Source of the DNA: Streptomyces jeddahensis
GTDB lineage: Bacteria > Actinomycetota > Actinomycetes > Streptomycetales > Streptomycetaceae
Direction of reading: 5' to 3'
Length of the DNA stretch: 64,000 bases
Assembly: GCF_001642995.1 (NCBI RefSeq)
Contig: NZ_LOHS01000200.1
Span: 102,421 to 166,420 of the forward strand
Positions 41,874 through 49,990 of this stretch are shown piece by piece. The notes beneath the pieces are model-generated. The model saw only the letters and a program-made list of their open reading frames with translations, was not told the DNA's origin and ran no database searches. Positions within the stretch are counted from its first letter, which is position 1, and every line of letters begins with the position of its first letter. The translations under genes were made by a program, and so were the position numbers.

Positions 41874-44800
41874 CGGAGAAGATCGCCATTGTCGCAATGG
41901 CCTGCCGAGTGCCCGGCGCCGACACCCCAGAGGAACTGTGGGAGAACCTGCTGGCCGGCCGGGATGAGCTGACCGTCGTCACACCCGAGGCGGCCATCGC
42001 GGCGGGCGCCGACGCCACCAAGGTGCATCGGCCCGACTACGTTCTCGGCACCCACGGAGTCGGAACCACGTACAAGGAGTTCGACGCCAAGCTGTTCGGG
42101 CTGACCGACCGTGAAGCCGCCCTGATGGATCCTCAGCACCGCTTGTTCGCGGAAGTGGCTTGGGAAGCCCTGGAACGCGCGGGCTGTGCTGGGCACCCGG
42201 ACGACGGGCCCATCGGGGTCTTCGCGAGCGCCGGAATGAACATGTACACGACACTCCTGCTGCGAGAACTGGGGTATGAGACAGCCGCGGACGATCCGAC
42301 CGTCTGGCTGCTCAACGACGCAGACTTCCTCGCCACCAGGCTGTCGTATGCCTTGGACCTGCGAGGACCGAGCCTGTCCGCACAATCCGCCTGTTCCGCT
42401 TCCCTGGTCAGCGTCCATCTGGCCTGCCGGGCGCTGCTCTCGGGGGAGTGCCGGATCGCGGTGGCCGGCGGCAGCGCCCTCGACCTCCTGGCCGAGCGCG
42501 GATACCTCTACCAGCAGGGAGGCATCGGCTCGGCTGACGGCCGCTGCCGGCCGTTCGACAGCCAGGCGTCCGGATCGGCACGGGGCGACGGGGCCGCCGC
42601 GGTGGTCCTGAAGCGGCTCTCGGACGCAATTGCCGACCGGGACGAGGTCATAGCGGTCATCCTGGGCAGCGCGGTCAACAACGACGGACACCAGAAGGCC
42701 GGCTTCACCGCCCCCAGCGTGCACGGTCACGCCTCGGTGATCCGAGACGCCCTGCGTGTGGCCGGTCTGACCCCGGGCGACATCGCATTCGTCGAGGCAC
42801 ACGGAACCGGGACCGCCATCGGTGATCCCGTCGAGATCAGAGCGCTGGAACGCGTCTTCGGCGCCGACGCACGCGGCGAGGCGTGCCGCATCGGGTCCAT
42901 CAAGGCCAATCTGGGCCACTTGGACGCGGCCGCGGGCGTCGTGGGTCTGATCAAGGCCGCGCTTGTCGCCTCGCGGCGCACTATCCCGCCGCAGGCCAAC
43001 TTCGACTCCCCGTGCGACGCCCTCGCCGCCTCCACCGCCATCGAGGTGAGCCCCAAGACCGTACGGCTCCCGGAGAACACACCCATACGAGGAGGTGTGT
43101 CCTCACTCGGGTTCGGCGGCACCAACGCACATGTCGTGGTGAGCAGTCCTCCCGATACTTTGCCGTTCGAGCGCACAAGCGGTGGCCCTGTGCTGTTGCC
43201 GGTATCGGCCATGAGCGACTGGTCCCTGCGCGAACAGTGCCGACGACTGGCGGACCACCTCGGCCGGAACAGTGACGGGGTCTGCCTCGACGACGTCGGC
43301 TACGTTCTCCAGACCGGGCGGCGCCAACTCCCCCGCCGCCGCTATGTGATCGCGAACACCCCTCAGGCCGCCGTCACCGCACTCGCCGACCTCGCGGAGG
43401 AACCGCGGGGCGCCAACGACGTCCCGCCCGCGCAGCTCGCCTTCGAGTGGCATCCGGCCATGACCGACGGGTGGGACGTTCAGGAAGCGGTCGCCGCGCT
43501 TGACGGGCTACGAGCGCCCTACGACATGGCTTGCACGGAAGCCGGACTGCCCGAGGACTGGGCCTTCGGATACGCCTGGGCCCACCTTCTGCACCGGCTC
43601 GGAATCGATCCGACGGCCGGCTCGGCGGAAGCGCGGTTGCTCTTGAGCGCCGTGACAGGGAGCCTTGAACTGGCTGACCTCGCCGATGCGGCCAGGAGGG
43701 CCGAGGTGACCGCGGCCAGCCCTGACTCGCTCGACGGGAGAAGACCGGCCGAGCGGGTGCTCGCTTCGATCGCTGATGCGTGGGCAGCCGGCCACGACGT
43801 CGACTGGCGGCAGCTGCACACACGGCCCCGCCAGAAGACCGTGCTGCCCACGTACCCCTTCGACCGGCTCCGGCACTGGCCGCTCACCGGATCCCGCACC
43901 AGCGAGGCGGCCACGTCGACGGCAACCGGGCGTCCGCACACGATCCAGTGGACGGTCGCGCCGAAGACCCAGGAACCTCCCGCGACGCTCGGCGGCAGCT
44001 GCGCGGTGGTGGGCCCGGCAGGGGCCATCCGCGACGCCGTGGAGCGTGCGGTCAGGCCGCTCTTCCCGAACGGAACGGGCACCAGCGACCGACTCGAAAC
44101 ACTTGAGGATCTGCCCGGCGCGGACGCCGGCGATCCGTCAACCGTGATCGATCTGACTGCGCTGGTGACTACGACCGACGAGCACTCCGAATACGTCCGG
44201 CTGTGCCGACTGCTTGGTACGGCCTCCGTCGGCCGCCCGGTGCGCTTCGTCTACGTCATGGCCGACGGGTTCGCGGCAACCGAGGCCGACCGTCCCTTGC
44301 CCGCGCGTTCACTGGCGCTTGGTCCACTGCTCACACTGCCCCGGGAGGCGAGGGGGTCGGCGGTGACCATGCTCGACCTGCCGCGCACGGCCGACGCCTC
44401 GGCTGTGGCCGAGGCGGTGCGGGACGAAGTGCCCCTGGCCCGGCCGTTGGTGGCCCGGCGGTCGGGTACTCGGCTGATCCCCGAGTACGTTGAGGACCCC
44501 ACCCCTCCGTCACGGCCGCCCGCCCGCCTGCGGTGGCTCATCACCGGTGGTCTCGGCGGGGTGGGCAGGGCGCTGGCGGAGGAGATCCTGACCACGCGCC
44601 CGAACGATGCTGTCGTCCTCACCGGGCGGAAACTCCCCGAGGACGGCGTGAGCATCGGCGGATGCCGCAGTCGGCTCCTGGACGCGGCCGACCCGGGAAA
44701 CAGCCACGACACCAGGCTGTGGCTGCGGAAGACCGATGTCTGCGACGCGGCGGAGGTGCGGGCCCTTCGGGACGCGTGCCAACAGGTCCTGCAGAGTGTC

Positions 44801-45529
44801 GACATCGTCCTGCACGCGGCGGGCACTGCCACAGGACAGCGGCTGGACCAGTGGGATCCAGCCGTGTCGGACGAAGTCCTAGGCGCCAAGCGCGACGGCA
44901 CGTTCCGGCTGCTCGACAGCTTTGGCGACGGCAGCTGGCTCGTACTGTTCTCGTCCTTGACGTCAGTCAAACCGCACGCAGGAGCAGCGGATTACACGGC
45001 GGCCAACGCCTATCTCAACATGGTGCCCATGGCCCAGCGGGCGGGGGACCCCTCCGTCCTCACCGTAGCCTGGCCGACCTGGCGCGATCTCGGCATGGCC
45101 AAAGGCATCCCCACAGGCATCACCGCGGCCGACGGGCTGCGGCTGATCCTCGGCTCCTATCGGAGGACCGGGACAATCCTGCTGGACACCGCGGACGACC
45201 CGCTGACGCCACAGCCCCACACGGACGGCTCCGCCCGGCCGGCCCCGGTTCTCGGCGAGCGGACGGTGGAGTCGCTGGTGCGTCAACTGTGGGAAGAGAT
45301 CCTCGGGTTCGAGGTGGCCGACTCTGCCGCCAACTTGTTCGATGAAGGCGCTGACTCGTTCAGCATGCTGCGCTTCCTCACTCTGCTGGAGGAGCGCCTC
45401 GACATCGAGTTCTCCCTGGACGACCTGTTCGAACATCTCACGATCGATGGACAGACGTCCCTCATCACAAGCCGTCTGTCCATGCGACAGAGCTCTCGTT
45501 CAGGCACATCGGACTCAGGGGAAGGCTGA
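41870..45529 (+). CDS. AT-less type I polyketide synthase, domains KS-KR-ACP
   Basis: This 1219-residue protein starts with a ketosynthase whose catalytic triad is intact: Cys175 in SACSAS, His311 in HGTGT, His350 in NLGH. A 200-residue remnant follows that resembles the flanks of an AT (VSAMSDWSLREQC, then YAWAHLLHRLGIDPT, and the post-AT linker TVLPTYPFDRLRHW), but no GHSxG active site or GQG motif is present. The ketoreductase has the NADPH loop TGGLGGVG (from about 892) and catalytic Tyr1042 in DYTAANAY. The ACP serine is Ser1163 in GADS. The module should add one two-carbon unit, supplied by an AT in trans, and reduce the beta-keto group to hydroxyl. No dehydratase or thioesterase is present. 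Confidence 0.88.
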   Translation: MTEKIAIVAMACRVPGADTPEELWENLLAGRDELTVVTPEAAIAAGADATKVHRPDYVLGTHGVGTTYKEFDAKLFGLTDREAALMDPQHRLFAEVAWEALERAGCAGHPDDGPIGVFASAGMNMYTTLLLRELGYETAADDPTVWLLNDADFLATRLSYALDLRGPSLSAQSACSASLVSVHLACRALLSGECRIAVAGGSALDLLAERGYLYQQGGIGSADGRCRPFDSQASGSARGDGAAAVVLKRLSDAIADRDEVIAVILGSAVNNDGHQKAGFTAPSVHGHASVIRDALRVAGLTPGDIAFVEAHGTGTAIGDPVEIRALERVFGADARGEACRIGSIKANLGHLDAAAGVVGLIKAALVASRRTIPPQANFDSPCDALAASTAIEVSPKTVRLPENTPIRGGVSSLGFGGTNAHVVVSSPPDTLPFERTSGGPVLLPVSAMSDWSLREQCRRLADHLGRNSDGVCLDDVGYVLQTGRRQLPRRRYVIANTPQAAVTALADLAEEPRGANDVPPAQLAFEWHPAMTDGWDVQEAVAALDGLRAPYDMACTEAGLPEDWAFGYAWAHLLHRLGIDPTAGSAEARLLLSAVTGSLELADLADAARRAEVTAASPDSLDGRRPAERVLASIADAWAAGHDVDWRQLHTRPRQKTVLPTYPFDRLRHWPLTGSRTSEAATSTATGRPHTIQWTVAPKTQEPPATLGGSCAVVGPAGAIRDAVERAVRPLFPNGTGTSDRLETLEDLPGADAGDPSTVIDLTALVTTTDEHSEYVRLCRLLGTASVGRPVRFVYVMADGFAATEADRPLPARSLALGPLLTLPREARGSAVTMLDLPRTADASAVAEAVRDEVPLARPLVARRSGTRLIPEYVEDPTPPSRPPARLRWLITGGLGGVGRALAEEILTTRPNDAVVLTGRKLPEDGVSIGGCRSRLLDAADPGNSHDTRLWLRKTDVCDAAEVRALRDACQQVLQSVDIVLHAAGTATGQRLDQWDPAVSDEVLGAKRDGTFRLLDSFGDGSWLVLFSSLTSVKPHAGAADYTAANAYLNMVPMAQRAGDPSVLTVAWPTWRDLGMAKGIPTGITAADGLRLILGSYRRTGTILLDTADDPLTPQPHTDGSARPAPVLGERTVESLVRQLWEEILGFEVADSAANLFDEGADSFSMLRFLTLLEERLDIEFSLDDLFEHLTIDGQTSLITSRLSMRQSSRSGTSDSGEG

Positions 45530-45534
45530 CGAAC

Positions 45535-46575
45535 GTGACGGTGCAGACAAGCGCCACGACAGGACACGACTCGATCCGGGGACTGGGTTACCTCGACCTC
45601 GTGGCCGCGGATGCCGCCCAGGCCGTGGCGATCCTCACGCAACGATACGGCTTCACTCCCGCGGGCGAGAGCGACAGCGCCCGCCGAGGTGAGGTGACCT
45701 ACGTCCTCCGCCGAGGTGAGGCGGTGCTCCTGGTCAGCGGCGCCCAAGAACCTGGCGCCCACGCGGACGCGTTCGTGGCGGAGCATGGAACCCGCGTGCG
45801 CGACATAGCCTTCCTCGTCCACGACGCCGACCGCGCCTGGAAGAAGGCGCTTGCTCATGGCGCCGAGCCCGGCGACAGCGGCGAGGCCCGTCATTCCATC
45901 AGCGTCTTCGGGGCGTACGAGCACACCTTCGTCGAGAGCCCGCCGTTAGAGGAGACGCCGCCGGGCGCCACGGAAGAACGCCACGGACATGTGGACCACC
46001 TGGCGCTCGCCGTGCCGTACGGGAAGCTCGACGAATGGACCGACTTCTACGTCGAGGTGCTGTCGTTCGAAGTCCTCATGAAGGAGACGACCGACACGGG
46101 GCGGTCCAGTATGCGCAGCACGGTGGTCCGTGAGCCGGATTCCGGCGTGACCTTCACTCTTGTCGAGCCAGGAGCAGCCGAGGGAGACGACCAGATCAGC
46201 GAATTCCTCCGCCACAACGCGGGGCCCGGCATACAGCACATCGCCTTCGGGACCAGGGACATAGTCGCCAGTGTGGACGACTGGACCGGCAACGGAGTGC
46301 GGTTTCTGCCCGTACCGGACCGCTACTACAGCACCTTGTCGAGCCGAGTTCCCGCCCTGCGGGCCGAGGTCGACCGGCTGCGGAGCCGTTCGATCCTCGC
46401 CGACAGGGACGAGAAGGGAGAGCTGCTGCAGATCTTCACGGCACCGGTCTTCGAACGCCCCACGCTTTTCTTCGAGTTGATCGAGCGGAGGAGGCAGAGC
46501 TCCGGATTCGGAGCCGGCAACATCAAAGCCCTCTTCCAGGCGGTCGAGGACGAACAGCGGCGGCGAGGCCGGTGA
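45535..46575 (+). CDS. 4-Hydroxymandelate synthase-like Fe(II) dioxygenase (HPPD family)
   Basis: This 346-residue protein has two VOC domains and the iron ligands His155 (VDHLAL), His235 (QHIAF) and Glu314 (FFELIER). 4-Hydroxyphenylpyruvate dioxygenases carry a conserved PINEP segment that helps direct homogentisate formation. Here the segment reads FTLVEP (207-212), close to the LTLIEP I recall for the hydroxymandelate synthase of glycopeptide clusters, as is the preceding STVV. I therefore favour conversion of 4-hydroxyphenylpyruvate to 4-hydroxymandelate. No hydroxymandelate oxidase or hydroxyphenylglycine transaminase lies nearby, so hydroxymandelate itself may be the building block. A TTA codon occurs at 45946. 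The GTG at 45535 follows the PKS stop by five bases. Confidence 0.78.
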   Translation: MTVQTSATTGHDSIRGLGYLDLVAADAAQAVAILTQRYGFTPAGESDSARRGEVTYVLRRGEAVLLVSGAQEPGAHADAFVAEHGTRVRDIAFLVHDADRAWKKALAHGAEPGDSGEARHSISVFGAYEHTFVESPPLEETPPGATEERHGHVDHLALAVPYGKLDEWTDFYVEVLSFEVLMKETTDTGRSSMRSTVVREPDSGVTFTLVEPGAAEGDDQISEFLRHNAGPGIQHIAFGTRDIVASVDDWTGNGVRFLPVPDRYYSTLSSRVPALRAEVDRLRSRSILADRDEKGELLQIFTAPVFERPTLFFELIERRRQSSGFGAGNIKALFQAVEDEQRRRGR

Positions 46576-47591
46576 CGGCGTCCACCGACGGGGCGCCCTC
46601 CCACGCGGACGTCCTCTGGCTGACCCAGCTGCACGACATCTCGCTCTCCCGCATGCTGTATGCCGTCACCCGGCTAGGAGTGCCCGACCTCCTGGGCCGC
46701 GGCGAGGACCACGAGGCAGCGGAAATCGCCGACCGGCTGGAGGTCGATGCCGACTCCCTTGACCGGATCCTGCGGGCACTGGCGGCAGCGGGGATCTTCG
46801 AGCGCACGTCCGGGACCCGGTATCGCAACACGCCCACCAGCCTGTTGCTGTGTACCAATGGCGGCCAACTGGCCGACGAGGTCCAGCTCCAGGCCGAGTA
46901 CCTGGCGTTCGGCGATATCGAGCACGTGGTCCGCACGGGGCGGCCGGCGATGGCGGAACAGGGTGGCTTCTACCAGGCACTGGACCGCAATGACGACTGG
47001 GCGAACACCTTCCGACGCGCCTGCCGGAGCCGTTCGGGGCGCACGTTCAGCGCCGTGCTGCGCTCCCATGACTGGGGACGCAGCCGGCGGATCCTGGACA
47101 TCGGCGGCGGCGTCGGCCACCACCTTGAGACGGTTCTCGCCGGCCACCCCGGCAAGACGGGCACATTGATCGACCGCGCGGCCGGGATCGCTCAGGCCCG
47201 TGAGCGCGAGTGGCAGCCCGGCGTACGCGACCGGGTCGAGTTCGCCGCCCTCGACTACATGGCGGATCCCATGCCTCCCGCCGACTGCGCTCTGCTGGTC
47301 AATGTCTTGCACAACCTTCCCGACCATCAGGTATGTGAACTGCTGGCCGGGCTACGGCAACGCTCCGCATGCGACCGGCTGGTCATCGGCGAATACGTAC
47401 TACCCGAGTCCCCCCACGAACCGCACCCGGGACTCCTCGCCGACGTGTGGATGCTTGTCCTGGTCGGAGGCCGTGAGCGCCGCCGGTCCGAATTCGAGAA
47501 CCTGTTCTCCGAGGCCGGCTGGAAACTCGTCGTCACACGCGAGGACCCGGTCACACGAGGAGCGTTGCTGGATTGCACCAGAGCGGAATGA
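46572..47591 (+). CDS. SAM-dependent O-methyltransferase
   Basis: This 339-residue protein has an N-terminal winged-helix dimerisation domain (DISLSRMLYAVTRLGVPDLL) and a Rossmann SAM-binding core with motif I ILDIGGGVGHHLE. The later segment NVLHNLPDHQ corresponds to the region that contains the catalytic His in plant-type and actinobacterial O-methyltransferases (Methyltransf_2 family). The GTG overlaps the dioxygenase stop and the exporter ATG overlaps its own. A plausible role is methylating the phenolic or alpha-hydroxyl of the hydroxymandelate unit, or the ketide hydroxyl; the sequence does not decide this. Confidence 0.85.
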   Translation: MTASTDGAPSHADVLWLTQLHDISLSRMLYAVTRLGVPDLLGRGEDHEAAEIADRLEVDADSLDRILRALAAAGIFERTSGTRYRNTPTSLLLCTNGGQLADEVQLQAEYLAFGDIEHVVRTGRPAMAEQGGFYQALDRNDDWANTFRRACRSRSGRTFSAVLRSHDWGRSRRILDIGGGVGHHLETVLAGHPGKTGTLIDRAAGIAQAREREWQPGVRDRVEFAALDYMADPMPPADCALLVNVLHNLPDHQVCELLAGLRQRSACDRLVIGEYVLPESPHEPHPGLLADVWMLVLVGGRERRRSEFENLFSEAGWKLVVTREDPVTRGALLDCTRAE

Positions 47592-48838
47592 GCCTGGTGA
47601 ATGGCAAGGGAGCGGGCGCCCTGAATCACCGCGATTTCCGGCTGCTGCTGGCCGGGGATGCCGTCAGCCAGTTCGGCAGCGCGATGTTTCCCATCGCGCT
47701 CGTCGGCCTGGTGGCTGAGCCGCACGGGCCCGCGATCCTCGGCCTGTTGATGGGAGCGCAGGGGATCGTGGTCTCACTTCTCGGGCTGCCGGTCGGCGCA
47801 CTGATCAACAGATACAAGAAGAAACATGTTCTGATCGTGGCCCATACGGGCGAGCTGTTGGTGGTGCTCGGCCACGCCACGAACCCGCACTCGGTGAGCA
47901 CCCTCGTCGTCCTGGCAACGCTGAGCGGGGTGTTCTCCTCGGCGGTGAGACCCGCGGCGGGTTCGTTGCTGCCAGTGCTGTTGCCCGCCGAGCACCTCCA
48001 GCAGGCCAACGCGCTCAAAGGCATAGCCAATCGCGGTGCCGGCATCGCCGGACCAGCTGTGGCGGGTCTCCTTCTCACCCTGACAAGCGCGTCGGTCGTC
48101 TTCGTCATAGACGCGATGACCTTCCTGATGGTCATCGCGGCGCTGGCAGTGATCAGGGAGCAGCGACTGCCCCGGGACGAGACGGGCCCTCGTCGCTTGC
48201 TGGCCGATCTGAAGGAAGGGATGGCGGAGGTGCGCCAGCGCCCTTGGGTGGTCGCGATCATCGCCATCGCCACGGTGCAGGCTCCCCTGACCATCGCGCC
48301 GGGCTTCATCCTGCTGCCGATCGTCGCCGCCGACGACTACGGCCCTTCCACCTACGGCCTGGCCATGTCGTGCATGGCGGTCGGAGAAGTGGTCGGCGGC
48401 CTGCTGGCGACCAAGTGGACGCCCCGCAGGCCAGGTCTGGTGTCCCTGGTCGGCGTGATGCCCTATCCCCTCGTGCTGCTGGCCCTTGCCGCCACGGCGC
48501 CCGTCGGAATCATCTTCACCGGATACCTCTTGATCGGCATCGGCTTCATGCTCTTCGGCGTGTACTGGTACACGGCGCTGCAGCGCGACATCCCACCGGA
48601 CCGTCTCGGAGTGGTATTCAGCATCGACCAGGTAGGCAGCTTCGGGCTCCAGCCAGTCGGCTACGCCGTGTCCGGAGCACTAGCGAACATGATCGGCGCG
48701 AAACCCGTCCTGGTGGGGGCCGGACTGTTCGGAGTCCTCACCACATTGGTCCCGCTCGCGGTCCCCGGAGTGCCACGACTGGCCGACCCTGCCTCGCCCA
48801 AGGAGCAAGCGACTGAGCTCGGCATTCAGACTTCGTGA
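47588..48838 (+). CDS. MFS exporter of the biosynthetic cluster
   Basis: This 416-residue major-facilitator protein of the MFS_3 (enterobactin exporter-like) type has about twelve membrane segments, starting LNHRDFRLLLAGDAVSQFGSAM. The short loop 2-3 carries INRYKKKH. The ATG overlaps the methyltransferase stop, so it is the last gene of the coupled series that starts at 27885. It probably exports the product alongside the ABC pair. About 270 bases without a recognisable gene follow, which likely mark the right border of the cluster. Confidence 0.88.
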   Translation: MSLVNGKGAGALNHRDFRLLLAGDAVSQFGSAMFPIALVGLVAEPHGPAILGLLMGAQGIVVSLLGLPVGALINRYKKKHVLIVAHTGELLVVLGHATNPHSVSTLVVLATLSGVFSSAVRPAAGSLLPVLLPAEHLQQANALKGIANRGAGIAGPAVAGLLLTLTSASVVFVIDAMTFLMVIAALAVIREQRLPRDETGPRRLLADLKEGMAEVRQRPWVVAIIAIATVQAPLTIAPGFILLPIVAADDYGPSTYGLAMSCMAVGEVVGGLLATKWTPRRPGLVSLVGVMPYPLVLLALAATAPVGIIFTGYLLIGIGFMLFGVYWYTALQRDIPPDRLGVVFSIDQVGSFGLQPVGYAVSGALANMIGAKPVLVGAGLFGVLTTLVPLAVPGVPRLADPASPKEQATELGIQTS

Positions 48839-49111
48839 CTCGGTCCTGCGCAGGCTTGTCCAGACGAGGCGTTTGAAGTGGTGCGCGCGAGAAGGTGCTC
48901 GACGACGCAGCGGAGCCTGCCGCGGCCCGTGATGTTGGCGACAGCCTTGAGGAAGATCACCGGCAGGATCCGGCGCCGACGCGGTCCGCGCCGGGCAAGC
49001 CCGTTGATCGGTCAGCGGATGACTTCTGAGATCTCCCGGACCCGACCCTCGACACTCAGCGAGCGGCCGGCCGCGACCTGAAGACGGTCATCCCGGCCGT
49101 CCTCGCCGCCG

Positions 49112-49990
49112 TCAGCCGTCGTCGGCCGCCGGCTGAACGGTCTGCTCGGCAAGGCGTTGCGCGGCCTGCCTGCGGCGGCGCTGCTCGGTGACGTCCGCCA
49201 CCGGGGCGGAGAGCATCAGAGCTCGGGTGTAGGCGTGCTGCGGTTCGGTGGTGACGATGCGGGCGTCTCCTGTTTCGACGATCTGCCCGTGGCGGATCAC
49301 CGCCACCCGGTGGCTCACGAAGCGCACGACCGACAAGTCGTGCGTGACGAAGAGGTAGGCGACATCGGTCTCCTCCTGGATCTCCAGGAGGAGGTCGAGA
49401 ACGGTCCGCTGGGTGGTGAGGTCGAGAGCGGAAACGGGTTCGTCGCAGATGACCAGCCGGGGGCGCAGGGCCAGTGCGCGGGCGATGGCGACGCGTTGAC
49501 GCTGGCCACCGGAGAATTCGTGGGGCAGCCGGGCCGCGGCGTCGGCGGGAAGGTGGACGCGGGCGAGCAGGTCGCCGACCCGGCCGCGTGCCTCTCTGAC
49601 GCTGGCGCCGTGGCCGAGCAGGGGTTCGGCGAGGGTGTCCCCGATGGTGCGGGAGGGGTTCAGAGAGGTGTAGGGGTCCTGGAAGACGACCTGGAGGTCG
49701 CGGCCCAGCCTGCGGCGGTGGGCGGAGCTCGCCTGGTCGATGCGCTCTCCGGCGAAGGTGATGGTGCCCGATCGGACGGGGACGAGGCCGAGGACCGCAC
49801 GGCCGATGGTGGTCTTGCCGGAGCCGGATTCGCCGACCAGACCGAGGGTTTCGCCCGGCCGGACGTCGAACGAGACGCCCTTGAGGACCTCGGTGCGCGG
49901 GGCGCGCCAGCCCTTGCTGGGGAAGGAGACCCGCAGATCCTGTACGGAGAGCAGAGCGTCCGCGGGGGCGGTGGCTTCGGTGACGGTCAT
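49112..49990 (-). CDS. Oligopeptide/glycoside-type ABC transporter ATPase (DppF-like)
   Basis: This 292-residue ATPase has Walker A GESGSGKTT, signature FSGGQRQRVAIARAL and Walker B LVICDEPVSALD. It has the C-terminal extension typical of the Dpp/Opp class, with the characteristic PQHAYTRALMLSAP. It is the last gene of a five-gene minus-strand operon and starts within the end of the permease-ATPase fusion gene. Importers of this class also carry oligosaccharides, and the neighbouring glycosidases make a glycan substrate likely. Confidence 0.92.
   Translation of the reverse strand: MTVTEATAPADALLSVQDLRVSFPSKGWRAPRTEVLKGVSFDVRPGETLGLVGESGSGKTTIGRAVLGLVPVRSGTITFAGERIDQASSAHRRRLGRDLQVVFQDPYTSLNPSRTIGDTLAEPLLGHGASVREARGRVGDLLARVHLPADAAARLPHEFSGGQRQRVAIARALALRPRLVICDEPVSALDLTTQRTVLDLLLEIQEETDVAYLFVTHDLSVVRFVSHRVAVIRHGQIVETGDARIVTTEPQHAYTRALMLSAPVADVTEQRRRRQAAQRLAEQTVQPAADDG

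Noticed and set aside
45535..46575. Plain 4-hydroxyphenylpyruvate dioxygenase for tyrosine catabolism
   Set aside because: Not excluded, but FTLVEP in place of PINEP and location inside the NRPS operon favour hydroxymandelate synthase.
48839..49111. Gap after the MFS exporter, with short open frames and GC-rich sequence
   Set aside because: No start with a ribosome-binding site and no family; one minus-strand frame has a vaguely protein-like stretch but nothing identifiable.
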